A stretch of DNA of 64,000 bases, from assembly GCF_900637545.1 (NCBI RefSeq), contig NZ_LR134376.1, forward strand, positions 2,375,001 through 2,439,000, given 5' to 3'. The translations under genes were made by a program, and so were the position numbers. This document shows positions 27,000 through 36,551 of this stretch, piece by piece. The stretch's first letter is position 1. Each line of letters begins with the position of its first letter. Origin of the DNA: Aeromonas encheleia. Its GTDB lineage: Bacteria > Pseudomonadota > Gammaproteobacteria > Enterobacterales > Aeromonadaceae. The notes under the pieces are model-generated. The model had not been told where the DNA came from. It saw only the letters and a list, made by a program, of their open reading frames with translations, and made no database searches.

Positions 27000-27159
27000 G
27001 TCGGTTGATTGCCCAGAGAATGACATGGTCTGAACGCCATCAAGGCCTGGATGCTGGCTAATCACTCACAGAATATGTTTTTGGTGCCACTGATCTGAAT
27101 ATGCAGACGAATCGGCCTTTATAGCCAATCTGCGCATGTTTTACGATCAAGCCATCGCC

Positions 27160-27188
27160 AACAAGGGGAGCCTCATGCTCCCCTTGTT
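27160..27188 (+). terminator. Hairpin terminator between the small peptide gene and the amidohydrolase
   Basis: A perfect 12-bp stem AACAAGGGGAGC/GCTCCCCTTGTT with loop CTCAT. The following T tract is weak. Confidence 0.7.
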
Positions 27189-27265
27189 GCATTTCTGCCG
27201 ACGGGATTTACTCTTGCTCCCCTGCCCGTCACAATATCTGCTGGACTAGCCATGCAGGAATTACC

Positions 27266-28522
27266 ATGACCCAAGATGCTCTGCGCCATTGGCGCCGTGA
27301 TCTTCATCGTCTGCCCGAAGCGGCCTGGTGTGAATTTAGAACCAGCTCCCTCATCGCTCATCACCTCTCTGAACTCGGTTTCTCCGTCATGCTGGGTGAC
27401 CAGCTGCTGGCCAGCAACCTCATCATGGGGCGAGAGATCGACGTCGCGGCCCAGAAGGAGCGCGCCCTGCGCCAGGGTGCACACCCCGACTGGCTGGCCC
27501 GTATCGAAGAGATAACGGGCGTGATGGGACTCTGGGAGAGCGGCCGACCGGGCCCTACCCTGGCGTTTCGCTTCGACATAGACGCGGTAGAAGTGGATGA
27601 GGGCCAGGGAGAGCTGCATCCCCCCAGCCAGGAGGGGTGGCAGTCCCACAACCCGGGCTGGATGCACGCCTGTGCCCACGATGGCCACACCGCCATCGGT
27701 CTGGTGCTGGCCGAGCGCATAGCTGCCCTGGCCGAGCGGCTCAACGGGCGCATCAAGCTGTTCTTCCAGCCTGCCGAGGAGGGTTGCCGCGGTGGCAAGG
27801 CACTGGCGGCGGGCGGTCAGCTCGACGACGTGGATGCCCTGCTGGCGCTGCATATTGGCATTCATGCCAAGAGTGGCGAACTGGTGGTCAACCCGACCGA
27901 GTTCCTCTGCTCCACCAAGTTCGATGTGGAGTTTATGGGCCGTGCCGCCCACGCGGGGCTCGAGCCCAACGCGGGCAGCAATGCGCTGGCGGCGGCCTGC
28001 ATGGCCACCACCGCCATGCTCGGCATTCCCCGCCATCGGGATGGCATGACCCGCATCAACATAGGTCAGCTCAGCGGCGGCAGCGGCCGCAACGTGATCC
28101 CGGGCCACGCCCGCCTGCAGGGTGAAACCCGCGGCGCCACCCCTGAGCTCAACAACTACATGTTTGGCCAGGTGCAGCAGATAGTGGAAGGGGCCGCCCT
28201 GATGCAGGGCACGACCTACCTCATCCGCAAGCAGGGGGAAGCCATCGGCATCGAGAACAGCCCGGCCCTGCTCGAGGAGATAGTGCCGCTGGCGCAGGCC
28301 CTCCAACTCGAGACCATCCACAGCCGCCGCTTCGGCGCCAGCGAGGATGCCGGCTTCCTCATCGAGCGGGTGCAGCGCAGCGGCGGCGAGGCCGCCTATC
28401 TGATCCTGGGGGCCGATCTGGCGGCGCCCCACCACCATCCGGAGTTCGACTTCGATGAAACCGTGCTGAGCCACGGGGTCGCCCTGCTCGAAGCCTGGTT
28501 GCTCAGCCGCCTCGGCACCTGA
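27266..28522 (+). CDS. M20 family amidohydrolase, AbgA-like
   Basis: A 418-residue zinc amidohydrolase related to subunit A of p-aminobenzoyl-glutamate hydrolase. Shared family strings are LSHWRRDLHRL-type opening, GRPGPTLAFRFDIDAVE, HACAHDGHTAIGL (metal ligands), LFFQPAEEGCRGGKAL (catalytic Glu pair) and FDFDETVL near the end. E. coli AbgA works with AbgB, but no second subunit or AbgT transporter is here, so it may act alone on another N-acyl amino acid. It starts at ATG 27266. A strong terminator follows. Confidence 0.87.
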   Translation: MTQDALRHWRRDLHRLPEAAWCEFRTSSLIAHHLSELGFSVMLGDQLLASNLIMGREIDVAAQKERALRQGAHPDWLARIEEITGVMGLWESGRPGPTLAFRFDIDAVEVDEGQGELHPPSQEGWQSHNPGWMHACAHDGHTAIGLVLAERIAALAERLNGRIKLFFQPAEEGCRGGKALAAGGQLDDVDALLALHIGIHAKSGELVVNPTEFLCSTKFDVEFMGRAAHAGLEPNAGSNALAAACMATTAMLGIPRHRDGMTRINIGQLSGGSGRNVIPGHARLQGETRGATPELNNYMFGQVQQIVEGAALMQGTTYLIRKQGEAIGIENSPALLEEIVPLAQALQLETIHSRRFGASEDAGFLIERVQRSGGEAAYLILGADLAAPHHHPEFDFDETVLSHGVALLEAWLLSRLGT

Positions 28523-28536
28523 GAAATGCGAAGATG

Positions 28537-28566
28537 AAAAAAGGCAGCCCAAGGGCTGCCTTTTTT
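28537..28566. terminator. Bidirectional terminator between the amidohydrolase and yjjG
   Basis: Six A, stem AGGCAGCCC/GGGCTGCCT, six T. It is shared by two convergent genes. Confidence 0.92.
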
Positions 28567-28589
28567 GTGGCTGGCGAGGAGCCGGTGCC

Positions 28590-29285
28590 TCATTGCCCCA
28601 GCACTATGGCGGAGAGGTGGGCGAAGTGATGGATCTCGTGGGTCGCCTCGCACGCCACCTGCTGGCGCGCCGGGTTGTACCAGCAGGTGGCCAGCCCCTG
28701 CGCCGCGGCGCCGGCGATGTCGGTCTTGGGATTGTCCCCCACCATCAGCACCCGCGCCGGGCTCGGTTGCCCCATCAGCTCGAGCGCATGCTGGAAGATG
28801 GCGGCGGCCGGCTTGGTCACATTCACCTCGTCGGAGATGATCAGCGGCTCGAACCAGTCGTCCCAGCCCAGCTTGCTGAGGCGACCACGCTGGGGCAGGC
28901 TGAAGCCATTGGTGATGATCCCCATCCTCACTTGGCCCTGCAGGAGCGCCTGCAGGGTCTCGACCACCCCCTCCAGCGGCATGCTCAGGGCGATGATCTG
29001 CTGCAGGAAGGTGTCGTTCATCGCCATGGGCGCCACATCCACCTGCTCGGCAAACAGCGAGAAGCGAGTCTGCTGCAGATGGGTGGCGTCTATCTCGCCG
29101 GAGTTGTACTGCTGCCACAGTCGGTGGTTCAGCTCGTGATATTGCGCCATCTTGGGCGCGCAGGGTGTCACCCCGTAGATCTGCAGGGTCTGCTCCAGGG
29201 CCTGGGCGACCGGGAAATCGAGCAGGGTTTCGTCCAGATCGAACAGCACCCAGTCGTAACTTGGTTGTTTCACGCTTGTCCTCAT
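28590..29285 (-). CDS. yjjG: HAD family pyrimidine 5'-nucleotidase, YjjG-like
   Basis: A 231-residue HAD hydrolase. Motif I is VLFDLDETLLDF (DxD, nucleophile), motif II is GIITNGFS, motif III is the Lys of VTKPAAAIF, and motif IV is VLMVGDNPKTDIAGA. The cap domain position and the segment LATCWYNPARQ match YjjG, which dephosphorylates dUMP, UMP and non-canonical pyrimidine nucleotides (house-cleaning). The start ATG is at 29285. It precedes no other gene closely, and pepB ends 25 bp upstream on the same strand, so the two may share a transcript. Confidence 0.88.
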   Translation of the reverse strand: MRTSVKQPSYDWVLFDLDETLLDFPVAQALEQTLQIYGVTPCAPKMAQYHELNHRLWQQYNSGEIDATHLQQTRFSLFAEQVDVAPMAMNDTFLQQIIALSMPLEGVVETLQALLQGQVRMGIITNGFSLPQRGRLSKLGWDDWFEPLIISDEVNVTKPAAAIFQHALELMGQPSPARVLMVGDNPKTDIAGAAAQGLATCWYNPARQQVACEATHEIHHFAHLSAIVLGQ

Positions 29286-29310
29286 TCGTTGTCTTGCTTA
29301 GGTTGCTTGC

Positions 29311-30801
29311 TCATGCATCTCGATCATCGAGGCGCCGCCCCAGCGGGCCGTCGAGCAGATCCAGCGTCAATCTGACCCCGAATCCGGTCACCTCGCTGCT
29401 GACCACACCGTTGCCCCCCTTGTTGCGAAAACCGCTCAGGTCGAGGTGCAACCAGGGGGTCTGCTCGGGCACGAAACGGCTGAGGAAGCGGGCGGCATCG
29501 ATGTGATCCGGTGACGCACCCGGCGCACACTGTAGCAGATCGGCCCATTCGCTATCGAGGTTGTCATCGTAATCCTCGTCCAGCGGGAAGGGCCAGACAC
29601 GCTCACCGCTGCACTGGCCCAGGCTTATCAGCTCGCCGAGCCACTGGGGTCTGTTGGTAAAGGCGCCGCTGTAACGGCTGCCGAGCGCCCGCTTGCAGGC
29701 ACCGGTGAGAGTCGCGTAGTCGATCAGCAGGTCCGGCTCGTCCTGCACCGCCAGGGCCAGGGTATCCGCCAGCACCATGCGCCCCTCGGCATCGGTGTCG
29801 ACCACCTCGATGGTGGTGCCGTTGATGGCGGTCACCACCTCCCCGGGTTTGTAGGCCAGCGGGCCTATGTGGTTCTCGGCGATGGCGAGCCAGCAGTGCA
29901 CCTCGTAGGGCAGTTTGGCCCGGCTGATTGCATAGAGGGTGCCCAGCGCCACGGCGCTGCCCCCCATGTCCAGGTGCATACCATACATGCTGCCGCCGAC
30001 CTTGAGGTTGTAGCCCCCTGAGTCGTGGCAGATCCCCTTGCCCACCAGCGCCAGCCTGCGCTCCACCTTGGCCGGGTAATAGCTGAGCTTGACGATGGCG
30101 GCCTGGTTGTCTGCCGATCCCCTGGCCACCGCCAGGAAGGCGCCGGCGCCGAGTCTGGCGAGCTCGGCCTCATCGTATTCCTGCCACTGCCAGCCCTCCT
30201 GCTGTGCCAGCTGCTGTGCCCAAGCCCGGTAGCTGCGGGGGGTCAGATCGGAGGCCGGCAGCACGGCGAGATGACGGGCCAGGCCATTGCCTTGCGCCTC
30301 GGCATGGATCCGGACCAGATCGAGCTCGCACGCGGGTGACACCATCAGGTACCGGTAGCTCGGGGGCTCCTCGCTGCGCTGCTTGTGGGTTGGCAGCGGC
30401 ACATTGGCCGCGAGCAGCGCCGAGAGCACCAGCTCGGCCAGCAGGGCCCGGCTGGCGTCGTCGAATCCCTCAAGATGCAGCGCCAACTGCTCCACCTTGA
30501 GGCCGGCCAGGGGTGCGACCCAGGAGCGGGCCAGCTTGTAGAGCCGATGATCCAGGGTTGGCTTGGGATCCACGAAGATCACCAGCTGCAGGCCCTGGCC
30601 GTCGGCCAGCCGATAGGGGGCCTTCTGGCCAAGGGCGAGCTGGGCCGCGACCCCGGCGAAGGCGGGTTGCGCCAGCAGGGTGCTGCGCTCGGTGTCGGCG
30701 ACCAGCAGCAGCTTGATCTGCGCCTGGCTTGCCATCACCTCGTCAAGGCTAGTGGTCTGGATGTCAATCTTGGGAGGGAGATAACTGAAGGGTTGCAGCA
30801 T
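29311..30801 (-). CDS. M17 leucyl aminopeptidase family protein
   Basis: A 496-residue cytosolic metallo-aminopeptidase. The C-terminal catalytic domain has KGICHDSGGYNLKVGG (metal-binding Lys and Asp) and VVDTDAEGRMVLADTL, the M17 signature with Asp replacing the usual first Asn. The N-terminal half is the less conserved oligomerisation domain. Two manganese or zinc ions are expected per subunit, in a hexamer. The sequence is more divergent than PepA and may correspond to a PepB-like or third M17 branch. ATG at 30801 has GAGG 9 nt upstream and is preferred over the ATG at 30816. Confidence 0.88.
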   Translation of the reverse strand: MLQPFSYLPPKIDIQTTSLDEVMASQAQIKLLLVADTERSTLLAQPAFAGVAAQLALGQKAPYRLADGQGLQLVIFVDPKPTLDHRLYKLARSWVAPLAGLKVEQLALHLEGFDDASRALLAELVLSALLAANVPLPTHKQRSEEPPSYRYLMVSPACELDLVRIHAEAQGNGLARHLAVLPASDLTPRSYRAWAQQLAQQEGWQWQEYDEAELARLGAGAFLAVARGSADNQAAIVKLSYYPAKVERRLALVGKGICHDSGGYNLKVGGSMYGMHLDMGGSAVALGTLYAISRAKLPYEVHCWLAIAENHIGPLAYKPGEVVTAINGTTIEVVDTDAEGRMVLADTLALAVQDEPDLLIDYATLTGACKRALGSRYSGAFTNRPQWLGELISLGQCSGERVWPFPLDEDYDDNLDSEWADLLQCAPGASPDHIDAARFLSRFVPEQTPWLHLDLSGFRNKGGNGVVSSEVTGFGVRLTLDLLDGPLGRRLDDRDA

Positions 30802-30946
30802 AGGAAGCGGCCTCATCCATGAACAGAGGTCACGATGATACCGAACAAGGGCTGGCGACGACCAGTAGCTTGAAAATTAATGTTCAAGATCAGAATGATA
30901 GAATTGGAGATCAGAGAGGGAAAACAGGGGGGATAACATGAAAAGT

Positions 30947-31023
<77 letters not shown>

Positions 31024-31132
31024 TCCGAATTGTTTGTCCGTTACCGGACCTATCCCACAGGGTACCGAGCAATAGTACCTTGCGTCTTCGTCTCACCGCA
31101 GCGACCTGAGCCGTGCCATGAGGACAAATAGT

Positions 31133-31209
<77 letters not shown>

Positions 31210-31318
31210 TCCGAATTGTTTGTCTGTTGCCAGACCTATCCCACAGAGTACCGAGCAGAGGTACCTTGCGTCTTCGTCTCACCGCAGCGACCGAAGCCGT
31301 GCCATGAATACAAATAGT

Positions 31319-31395
<77 letters not shown>

Positions 31396-31504
31396 TCCGA
31401 ATTGTTTGTCCGTTACCGGACCTATCCCGCAGAGTACCGAGCAGAGGTACCTTGCGTCTTCGTCTCACCGCAGCGATCTGAGCCGTGCCATGAGGACCAA
31501 TAGT

Positions 31505-31581
<77 letters not shown>

Positions 31582-31690
31582 TCCGAATTGTTTGTCTGTT
31601 GCCAGACCTATCCCACAGGGTACCGAGCAGGGGTACCTTGCGTCTTCGTCTCACCGCAGCGGCATGCGCCTTGCCATGAATACAAATAGT

Positions 31691-31767
<77 letters not shown>

Positions 31768-31876
31768 TCCGAATTGTTTGTCCGTTACCGGACCTATCCC
31801 ACAGGGTACCGAGCAGGGGTACCTTGCGTCTTCGTCTCACCGCAGCGGCATGCGCCTTGCCATGAATACAAATAGT

Positions 31877-31953
<77 letters not shown>

Positions 31954-32062
31954 TCCGAATTGTTTGTCCGTTACCGGACCTATCCCGCAGGGTACAGAGC
32001 AGGTGTACCTTGCGTCTTCGTCTCACCGCAGCGACCGAAGCCTTGCCATGAGGACAAATAGT

Positions 32063-32139
<77 letters not shown>

Positions 32140-32248
32140 TCCGAATTGTTTGTCCGTTACCGGACCTATCCCGCAGGGTACTGAGCAGAGGTACCTTGCG
32201 TCTTCGTCTCACCGCAGCGACCTGAGCCGTGCCATGAATACAAATAGT

Positions 32249-32325
<77 letters not shown>

Positions 32326-32429
32326 TCCGTATTTCTTCAAACTGGCCGAGCAGTAGCCAATTTGCTTTCTTCAGTAAAACGCCTTCATCTACAACCACTT
32401 AACTCGTGCTTTCGATGTCGACTCTCAGA

Positions 32430-32506
<77 letters not shown>

Positions 32507-32519
32507 TCTGAGGTCGCCA

Positions 32520-32547
32520 ATAATAGGCGCCAGCGCTGAGATTGCAA
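32520..32547 (-). promoter_or_regulatory. Promoter of the tRNA-fMet array
   Basis: On the minus strand, TTGCAA (32547-32542), a 16-nt spacer, then TATTAT (32525-32520), followed by a GC-rich discriminator (TGGCGACC). The latter is typical of stringently controlled stable-RNA promoters. No comparable promoter was seen in the spacers. Confidence 0.75.
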
Positions 32548-32716
32548 GTAATTATCCTAAAAAAAGTGCATTAGGGGATGAAACCGCCATATGTTGTGTT
32601 CTTTTGCAACAAACCGTAGTTTTTTCAGTCAGCTAGCTGATGCCCTGCCCCGCAGGAAGCTTCTGACCCCTCTCTATATCTGACAGCCGATCCACGCCGG
32701 CGGTGCACCTTTCCCA

Positions 32717-32750
32717 CGAAAAAGCCCGCGCCTATGGGACGGCGCGGGCT
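32717..32750 (-). terminator. Rho-independent terminator of the membrane protein gene
   Basis: A perfect 10-bp stem AGCCCGCGCC/GGCGCGGGCT with an 8-nt loop. On the minus strand it is followed by five T. Confidence 0.88.
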
Positions 32751-32781
32751 TCTCTGTTCTTCATGACGCGTTGCGGCGGGC

Positions 32782-33501
32782 TCAGACCAGCTGATGCAAC
32801 ACGCTGGTCGCCGCCAGCTGGGCGATGATCAGGCCACAGAGAGTGGTCGAGACCACCACAGGCGCCGTCTCCTGCTGTCGATAGAGCGGGCTGAACCAGA
32901 GCAGCAGGGCGGCGATCAGCAGCCCGGCCTGGGTCAGCACCCCGGGGATCAGGGCATCGAGGCTAGCGCCATGACCCTGCCACCCCACCAGCACCGCCAG
33001 CCAGATCAGGCTCAGGATGGCGGCGACAAGCCCCGCCATGGGCAGCAGGGTATTGAACGCCTGCAGCCTGTGACGGGCACGCAGCAGCATCAGGTGGGCA
33101 AAGGCCGATCCCAGCAGCACCATCTGCAACGCCCCGCTCAGCCAGCCCTGGATCTGCAGCAGGCCCAGCCCGTACAGGGCGAGCGGCATGGCCGGCAGCC
33201 ACAGCAGACTGGACGGGATGGCGCGCTTGCCCTCCAGGCGGGACTGGGCCAGGGAGAGGACTATCCCCAGGATCATGGCGGCGCCCCCGCACCAGATCAG
33301 CCAGCCTTTCATCCCGGCCTCCATCGCCAGCATCAGGGAGAGCCCGGTGATCACCCAGATGGAGAAGAGCTGCGTCGTGATCCGCGAGCGCTGGCCCGGG
33401 CAGAGATCGCCGCGCCACAGCACCAGCCCGAGTGCGATCAGGGCACCCAGCGCCATCAGGCCGGTCAGGGGAAAGAGCCAAAAAGGAAGTTGGACGAACA
33501 T
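32782..33501 (-). CDS. Polytopic inner-membrane protein of unknown function
   Basis: The 239-residue protein has about eight hydrophobic segments (roughly 5-29, 44-60, 65-85, 98-115, 122-140, 151-173, 187-206, 214-235). A short basic loop follows the first (GDLCPGQRSRIT). The loops are too short for an extra soluble domain. No transporter signature or family was recognised. It is transcribed leftwards just after the YbjD-like gene (110 bp gap) and ends in its own terminator. Confidence 0.8.
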   Translation of the reverse strand: MFVQLPFWLFPLTGLMALGALIALGLVLWRGDLCPGQRSRITTQLFSIWVITGLSLMLAMEAGMKGWLIWCGGAAMILGIVLSLAQSRLEGKRAIPSSLLWLPAMPLALYGLGLLQIQGWLSGALQMVLLGSAFAHLMLLRARHRLQAFNTLLPMAGLVAAILSLIWLAVLVGWQGHGASLDALIPGVLTQAGLLIAALLLWFSPLYRQQETAPVVVSTTLCGLIIAQLAATSVLHQLV

Positions 33502-33611
33502 AGGGTCTCCGGCAGCAAACGGATGACGGGGCCAAAGGGGCGCCCGGCAGTAAAAAAGAGAGGGGCGAGTATACCCAAACCCGCCCCCATCCCCAACGGC
33601 GATATCCGGAT

Positions 33612-35246
33612 CTAGCCCTGGCCGCGCGCCAGGGCCACCACCCTGGCGAACATCTGCCGGATCATCGGCGGGATGCGCTCGCCGCCGAGCCGCTCCGCCT
33701 CCTCCACCACCGCCAGCGCCAGGCCGGGCTTGCTGCGATGATGGATAGCCTTGGCGATGATGCGCCCGGGGTTGAGGGTCGAGCGACCGCCGACGCCGGC
33801 CTCGCGCCGAAACACCCCCTCGAACCCGTTCTGATAGAGATAGTGCTCGATGTCGGCCGCCGGCAGCTGGGTCAGTCGATCCCGCTCCCGCTCACCCTTG
33901 AGCAAGGAGCGGGCCGAGCTGGCGTACTTGATCCCGGCCTCGTCGCCGTCGGTAAGCAGGTGCCACTCGATGCCAAAGTCCCGCGCCACCTTGATGAGCG
34001 GCGCCTGGCCGCACTGGGCGAATTCGATGATGCGCACCCCTTCCGCCCGCAGACTGTAACCGCAGATCTGGGCCAGCTCGGAGAGCAGCCAGATCTCGGT
34101 CTCCCCTTCCACCAGCAGCCAGCAGCGGGCGAACATCGACATGGGTCTGTTGATCCGCACATGGAAGGCGATTTTGCGCAGATCGTCGCTGCTGTAGCGC
34201 TCGCCCCCCAGCTGATGGCAGACGATGTCCTGCTGACGGCGCACCAGCCGGCGCACCTGATTGAGCGGCAGGGAGGAGAGCAGATCCCCCGAGTTGGTGG
34301 TGAGCAGCTTCTGGCCGGGCAGCTGCTCGAGCAGGCCCCAGGCCAGCGCCAGCATGGTGGGGTGCAGGCGGCTCTCCGGGTCTTCCAGGATCATGATGGG
34401 CCTGGCCCCCTCCTCCAGCTCGCGGTTGCCGCGGGCGTTGAGCAGCATGGCCGCCATGCCCGCCATCGCCAGCTGCAGGGCCCGGTTGTCGGCGTTGCGC
34501 AGCAGCATCTGCAGGTTGCCGGGGTTGCGCAACGTCATGGGGCGATTGACGATCTCCCGCTGGCTGCGCGGCTTGTGCTTGATGGGGGCCAGGGCGCTGA
34601 AGTAGTGCTCCATCAACTGGCGCACCGCCAGCAACGCCTCCTTCAGTTCGGGCTCGCCGATGCGCTGGGGCTCATCCGTCAGCTTGCCGGACAGCTCGCC
34701 GAGGCGCTGCTCGGACAGATCCCCCCAGGGCAGCGCCTCGACCCCATCGCGGATCGTGCGCGCATCGCGCAGGCGGAACACCGGGTTCATGGTGATGAGC
34801 AGCTGCACCAGCTCATCGTTGTCGTCGATGGCCAGGGTCTTGCCGATACCGTCGAGAAAGTCATGGGTGGTCAGCACGCTGCCGTCATCCTGCAGCTCGG
34901 CGCTGGCGCGATAGTGGACGCGGTGAAACTTGTCCCGGTGCGGGATCCAGGCCTCGCCGAGGCGCGCGAGGCGGCGTGAGTGCTGGCACATCTGGGGCCG
35001 GTACTCGCTGAAGGTGAGCACCAGTTGCAGGTTGCGCGACGACGCCAGCTCCGGATCTTCCGGTTGGTGGAAATCATCGCGGGTGAACTGATAGGGGCCG
35101 GCATCCCCCAGCAGGCACCAGAGGGCACGCAGCAGGCTGGACTTGCCCCAGGCGTTTTCACCGATGAGCACCGTGGTGTGATCCAGCCCGAGCGAGAGTC
35201 GATTTATCCCGCGAAAACCTTTGACTTCAATACGTTCCAGAAACAT
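33612..35246 (-). CDS. ybjD: OLD-family ATP-dependent endonuclease, YbjD-like
   Basis: A 544-residue protein of the overcoming-lysogenization-defect family. An N-terminal ABC-type ATPase has Walker A VLIGENAWGKSSLL (residues about 31-44), and the C-terminal half of the ATPase has LEDPESRLHP (Walker B region) and LLTTNSGDLLSSLP. The Toprim nuclease domain begins at ARCWLLVEGETEIWLL, with the catalytic Glu in VEGETE and the DGDEAG metal motif near residue 435. Length and sequence parallel E. coli YbjD (552). OLD proteins cleave DNA and some defend against phage. No partner UvrD-like gene (GajB) is adjacent, so it is not a Gabija pair. Confidence 0.9.
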   Translation of the reverse strand: MFLERIEVKGFRGINRLSLGLDHTTVLIGENAWGKSSLLRALWCLLGDAGPYQFTRDDFHQPEDPELASSRNLQLVLTFSEYRPQMCQHSRRLARLGEAWIPHRDKFHRVHYRASAELQDDGSVLTTHDFLDGIGKTLAIDDNDELVQLLITMNPVFRLRDARTIRDGVEALPWGDLSEQRLGELSGKLTDEPQRIGEPELKEALLAVRQLMEHYFSALAPIKHKPRSQREIVNRPMTLRNPGNLQMLLRNADNRALQLAMAGMAAMLLNARGNRELEEGARPIMILEDPESRLHPTMLALAWGLLEQLPGQKLLTTNSGDLLSSLPLNQVRRLVRRQQDIVCHQLGGERYSSDDLRKIAFHVRINRPMSMFARCWLLVEGETEIWLLSELAQICGYSLRAEGVRIIEFAQCGQAPLIKVARDFGIEWHLLTDGDEAGIKYASSARSLLKGERERDRLTQLPAADIEHYLYQNGFEGVFRREAGVGGRSTLNPGRIIAKAIHHRSKPGLALAVVEEAERLGGERIPPMIRQMFARVVALARGQG

Positions 35247-35505
35247 GAGGCCATACCCAAGTCCATGCTGATGGCGTCATAGTGGCAAAGTTGCCAGGAA
35301 AATCCTATCGGGTCGTGGCGACTTTCAGCGGGAACTGTGAGGAATGAGAGGTTCGGGGGCAGGAGGGACACAGAGCCGGATCTTGGGGCCATTCCAATGG
35401 CTGAACCAGAGATGGCGGGTACGGATCTGACGCTTGCGATGCTTCAATGGACACTCCTTGGGGATAGAGGGCAGCCAGGCTGCCGTTACCCAACGAGTCT
35501 GCCGC

Positions 35506-36426
35506 CTATCCGTGACAATGGGATGACAACTGGCTGCGCCACTGCCCGGGACTGAGGCCGAAGGCCTCCCGGAAGCGGTTGCCGAGATGGGCCTGGGAGG
35601 AGAAGCCGCACTGGGCGGCGATGCTGGCCAGGGGATCGGGTCCTGCCAGCAGTTGCTTGGCCCGCTTCAGCCGCAATTCCTGCAGGTAGCGATGGGGCGG
35701 GCAACCCAGGCTCTGGCCGAACATGCGGGCGAAGTGATATTCGCTGAGGCCCGCCTCCAGGGCCAGCTCGCTCAGGGTGACGGGCTCGGCCAGGTGCGCC
35801 AGCAGATACTCCTGCACCCGCCGGATCACCACGGGGGCCAGGCCGCCGCGCACCTCGGGCAGGTTGGGCGCCTCCCGGGTGTGGTGGCGATAGGCGTGCA
35901 ACATCAGCATCCAGGCACCGTGGGAGAGCGCCATGCGATCGACCCCGTGCTGCCAGTCCAGCTTCATCAGCTGGGCCTGCACCAGCGCCGCGGCCTGGGG
36001 ATCATCGATGAAGGTCTTGTCTTCCAGCACCAGATGACGGCCCTCCTTGTCACAGGCCTGCTCGGCGATGCGAGCGAGGTGATCGGGGCTGAAATAGAGG
36101 TGGAAGAAGCGAAACTCCTCGCGCACCAGCCATTCGGATCTGTGGTGATCCGGCATGATGCACACCTTGCCGGTGCCACCGTGGCCGCCGGGCCCGTCCA
36201 GCCGCTCGGTCTGCTCGCCCCCCTGCAGGTAGACGCTGACCGTATGATGGCCAGGTTTGTGGTAGCGGGTCTGATCGTAACAGTTGCGCCAGCTGGCGAC
36301 CCCGAGCCCGGGCTCCAGCCAGCAGGAATCCTCCAGCCTTGCCCCCGTGCTGACCAGTGCATCGAATACTCCCGCCTGTCTCATCTGCTGCAACCTGCCT
36401 GTGCCTTGCGCCTCATCCTGCCCCAT
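35506..36426 (-). CDS. AraC family transcriptional regulator
   Basis: A 306-residue regulator. The C-terminal 100 residues hold two helix-turn-helix motifs (LSELALEAGLSEYHFARMFGQSLG and SIAAQCGFSSQAHLGNRFREAFGLSPGQW). The N-terminal 180 residues form an AraC_binding-type sensor cupin with YHKPGHHTVSVYLQGG and FHLYFSPDHL. It is divergent from the EamA transporter gene, with about 125 bp between the start codons, and likely controls it. The inducer is unknown. Confidence 0.9.
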   Translation of the reverse strand: MGQDEAQGTGRLQQMRQAGVFDALVSTGARLEDSCWLEPGLGVASWRNCYDQTRYHKPGHHTVSVYLQGGEQTERLDGPGGHGGTGKVCIMPDHHRSEWLVREEFRFFHLYFSPDHLARIAEQACDKEGRHLVLEDKTFIDDPQAAALVQAQLMKLDWQHGVDRMALSHGAWMLMLHAYRHHTREAPNLPEVRGGLAPVVIRRVQEYLLAHLAEPVTLSELALEAGLSEYHFARMFGQSLGCPPHRYLQELRLKRAKQLLAGPDPLASIAAQCGFSSQAHLGNRFREAFGLSPGQWRSQLSSHCHG

Positions 36427-36551
36427 CTTACCCCTCCCCCTTGCCGCGCACAGCGGTCACGCCAAAAAAACCGCAAGATGCTGTAAGCCAGCGCACGCCG
36501 TCCGGCCCATGCTGATCCCCATGTCGTTTCCCTTTTCTGACCGGATCCCTT

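Noticed and set aside
27266..28522. Reading the amidohydrolase as a complete p-aminobenzoyl-glutamate utilisation operon
   Set aside because: Only the A-type subunit is found. Neither AbgB nor AbgT is encoded nearby.
33612..35246. Gabija anti-phage system
   Set aside because: The OLD nuclease is present, but no GajB-type helicase gene is adjacent on either side, so the system is not complete here.
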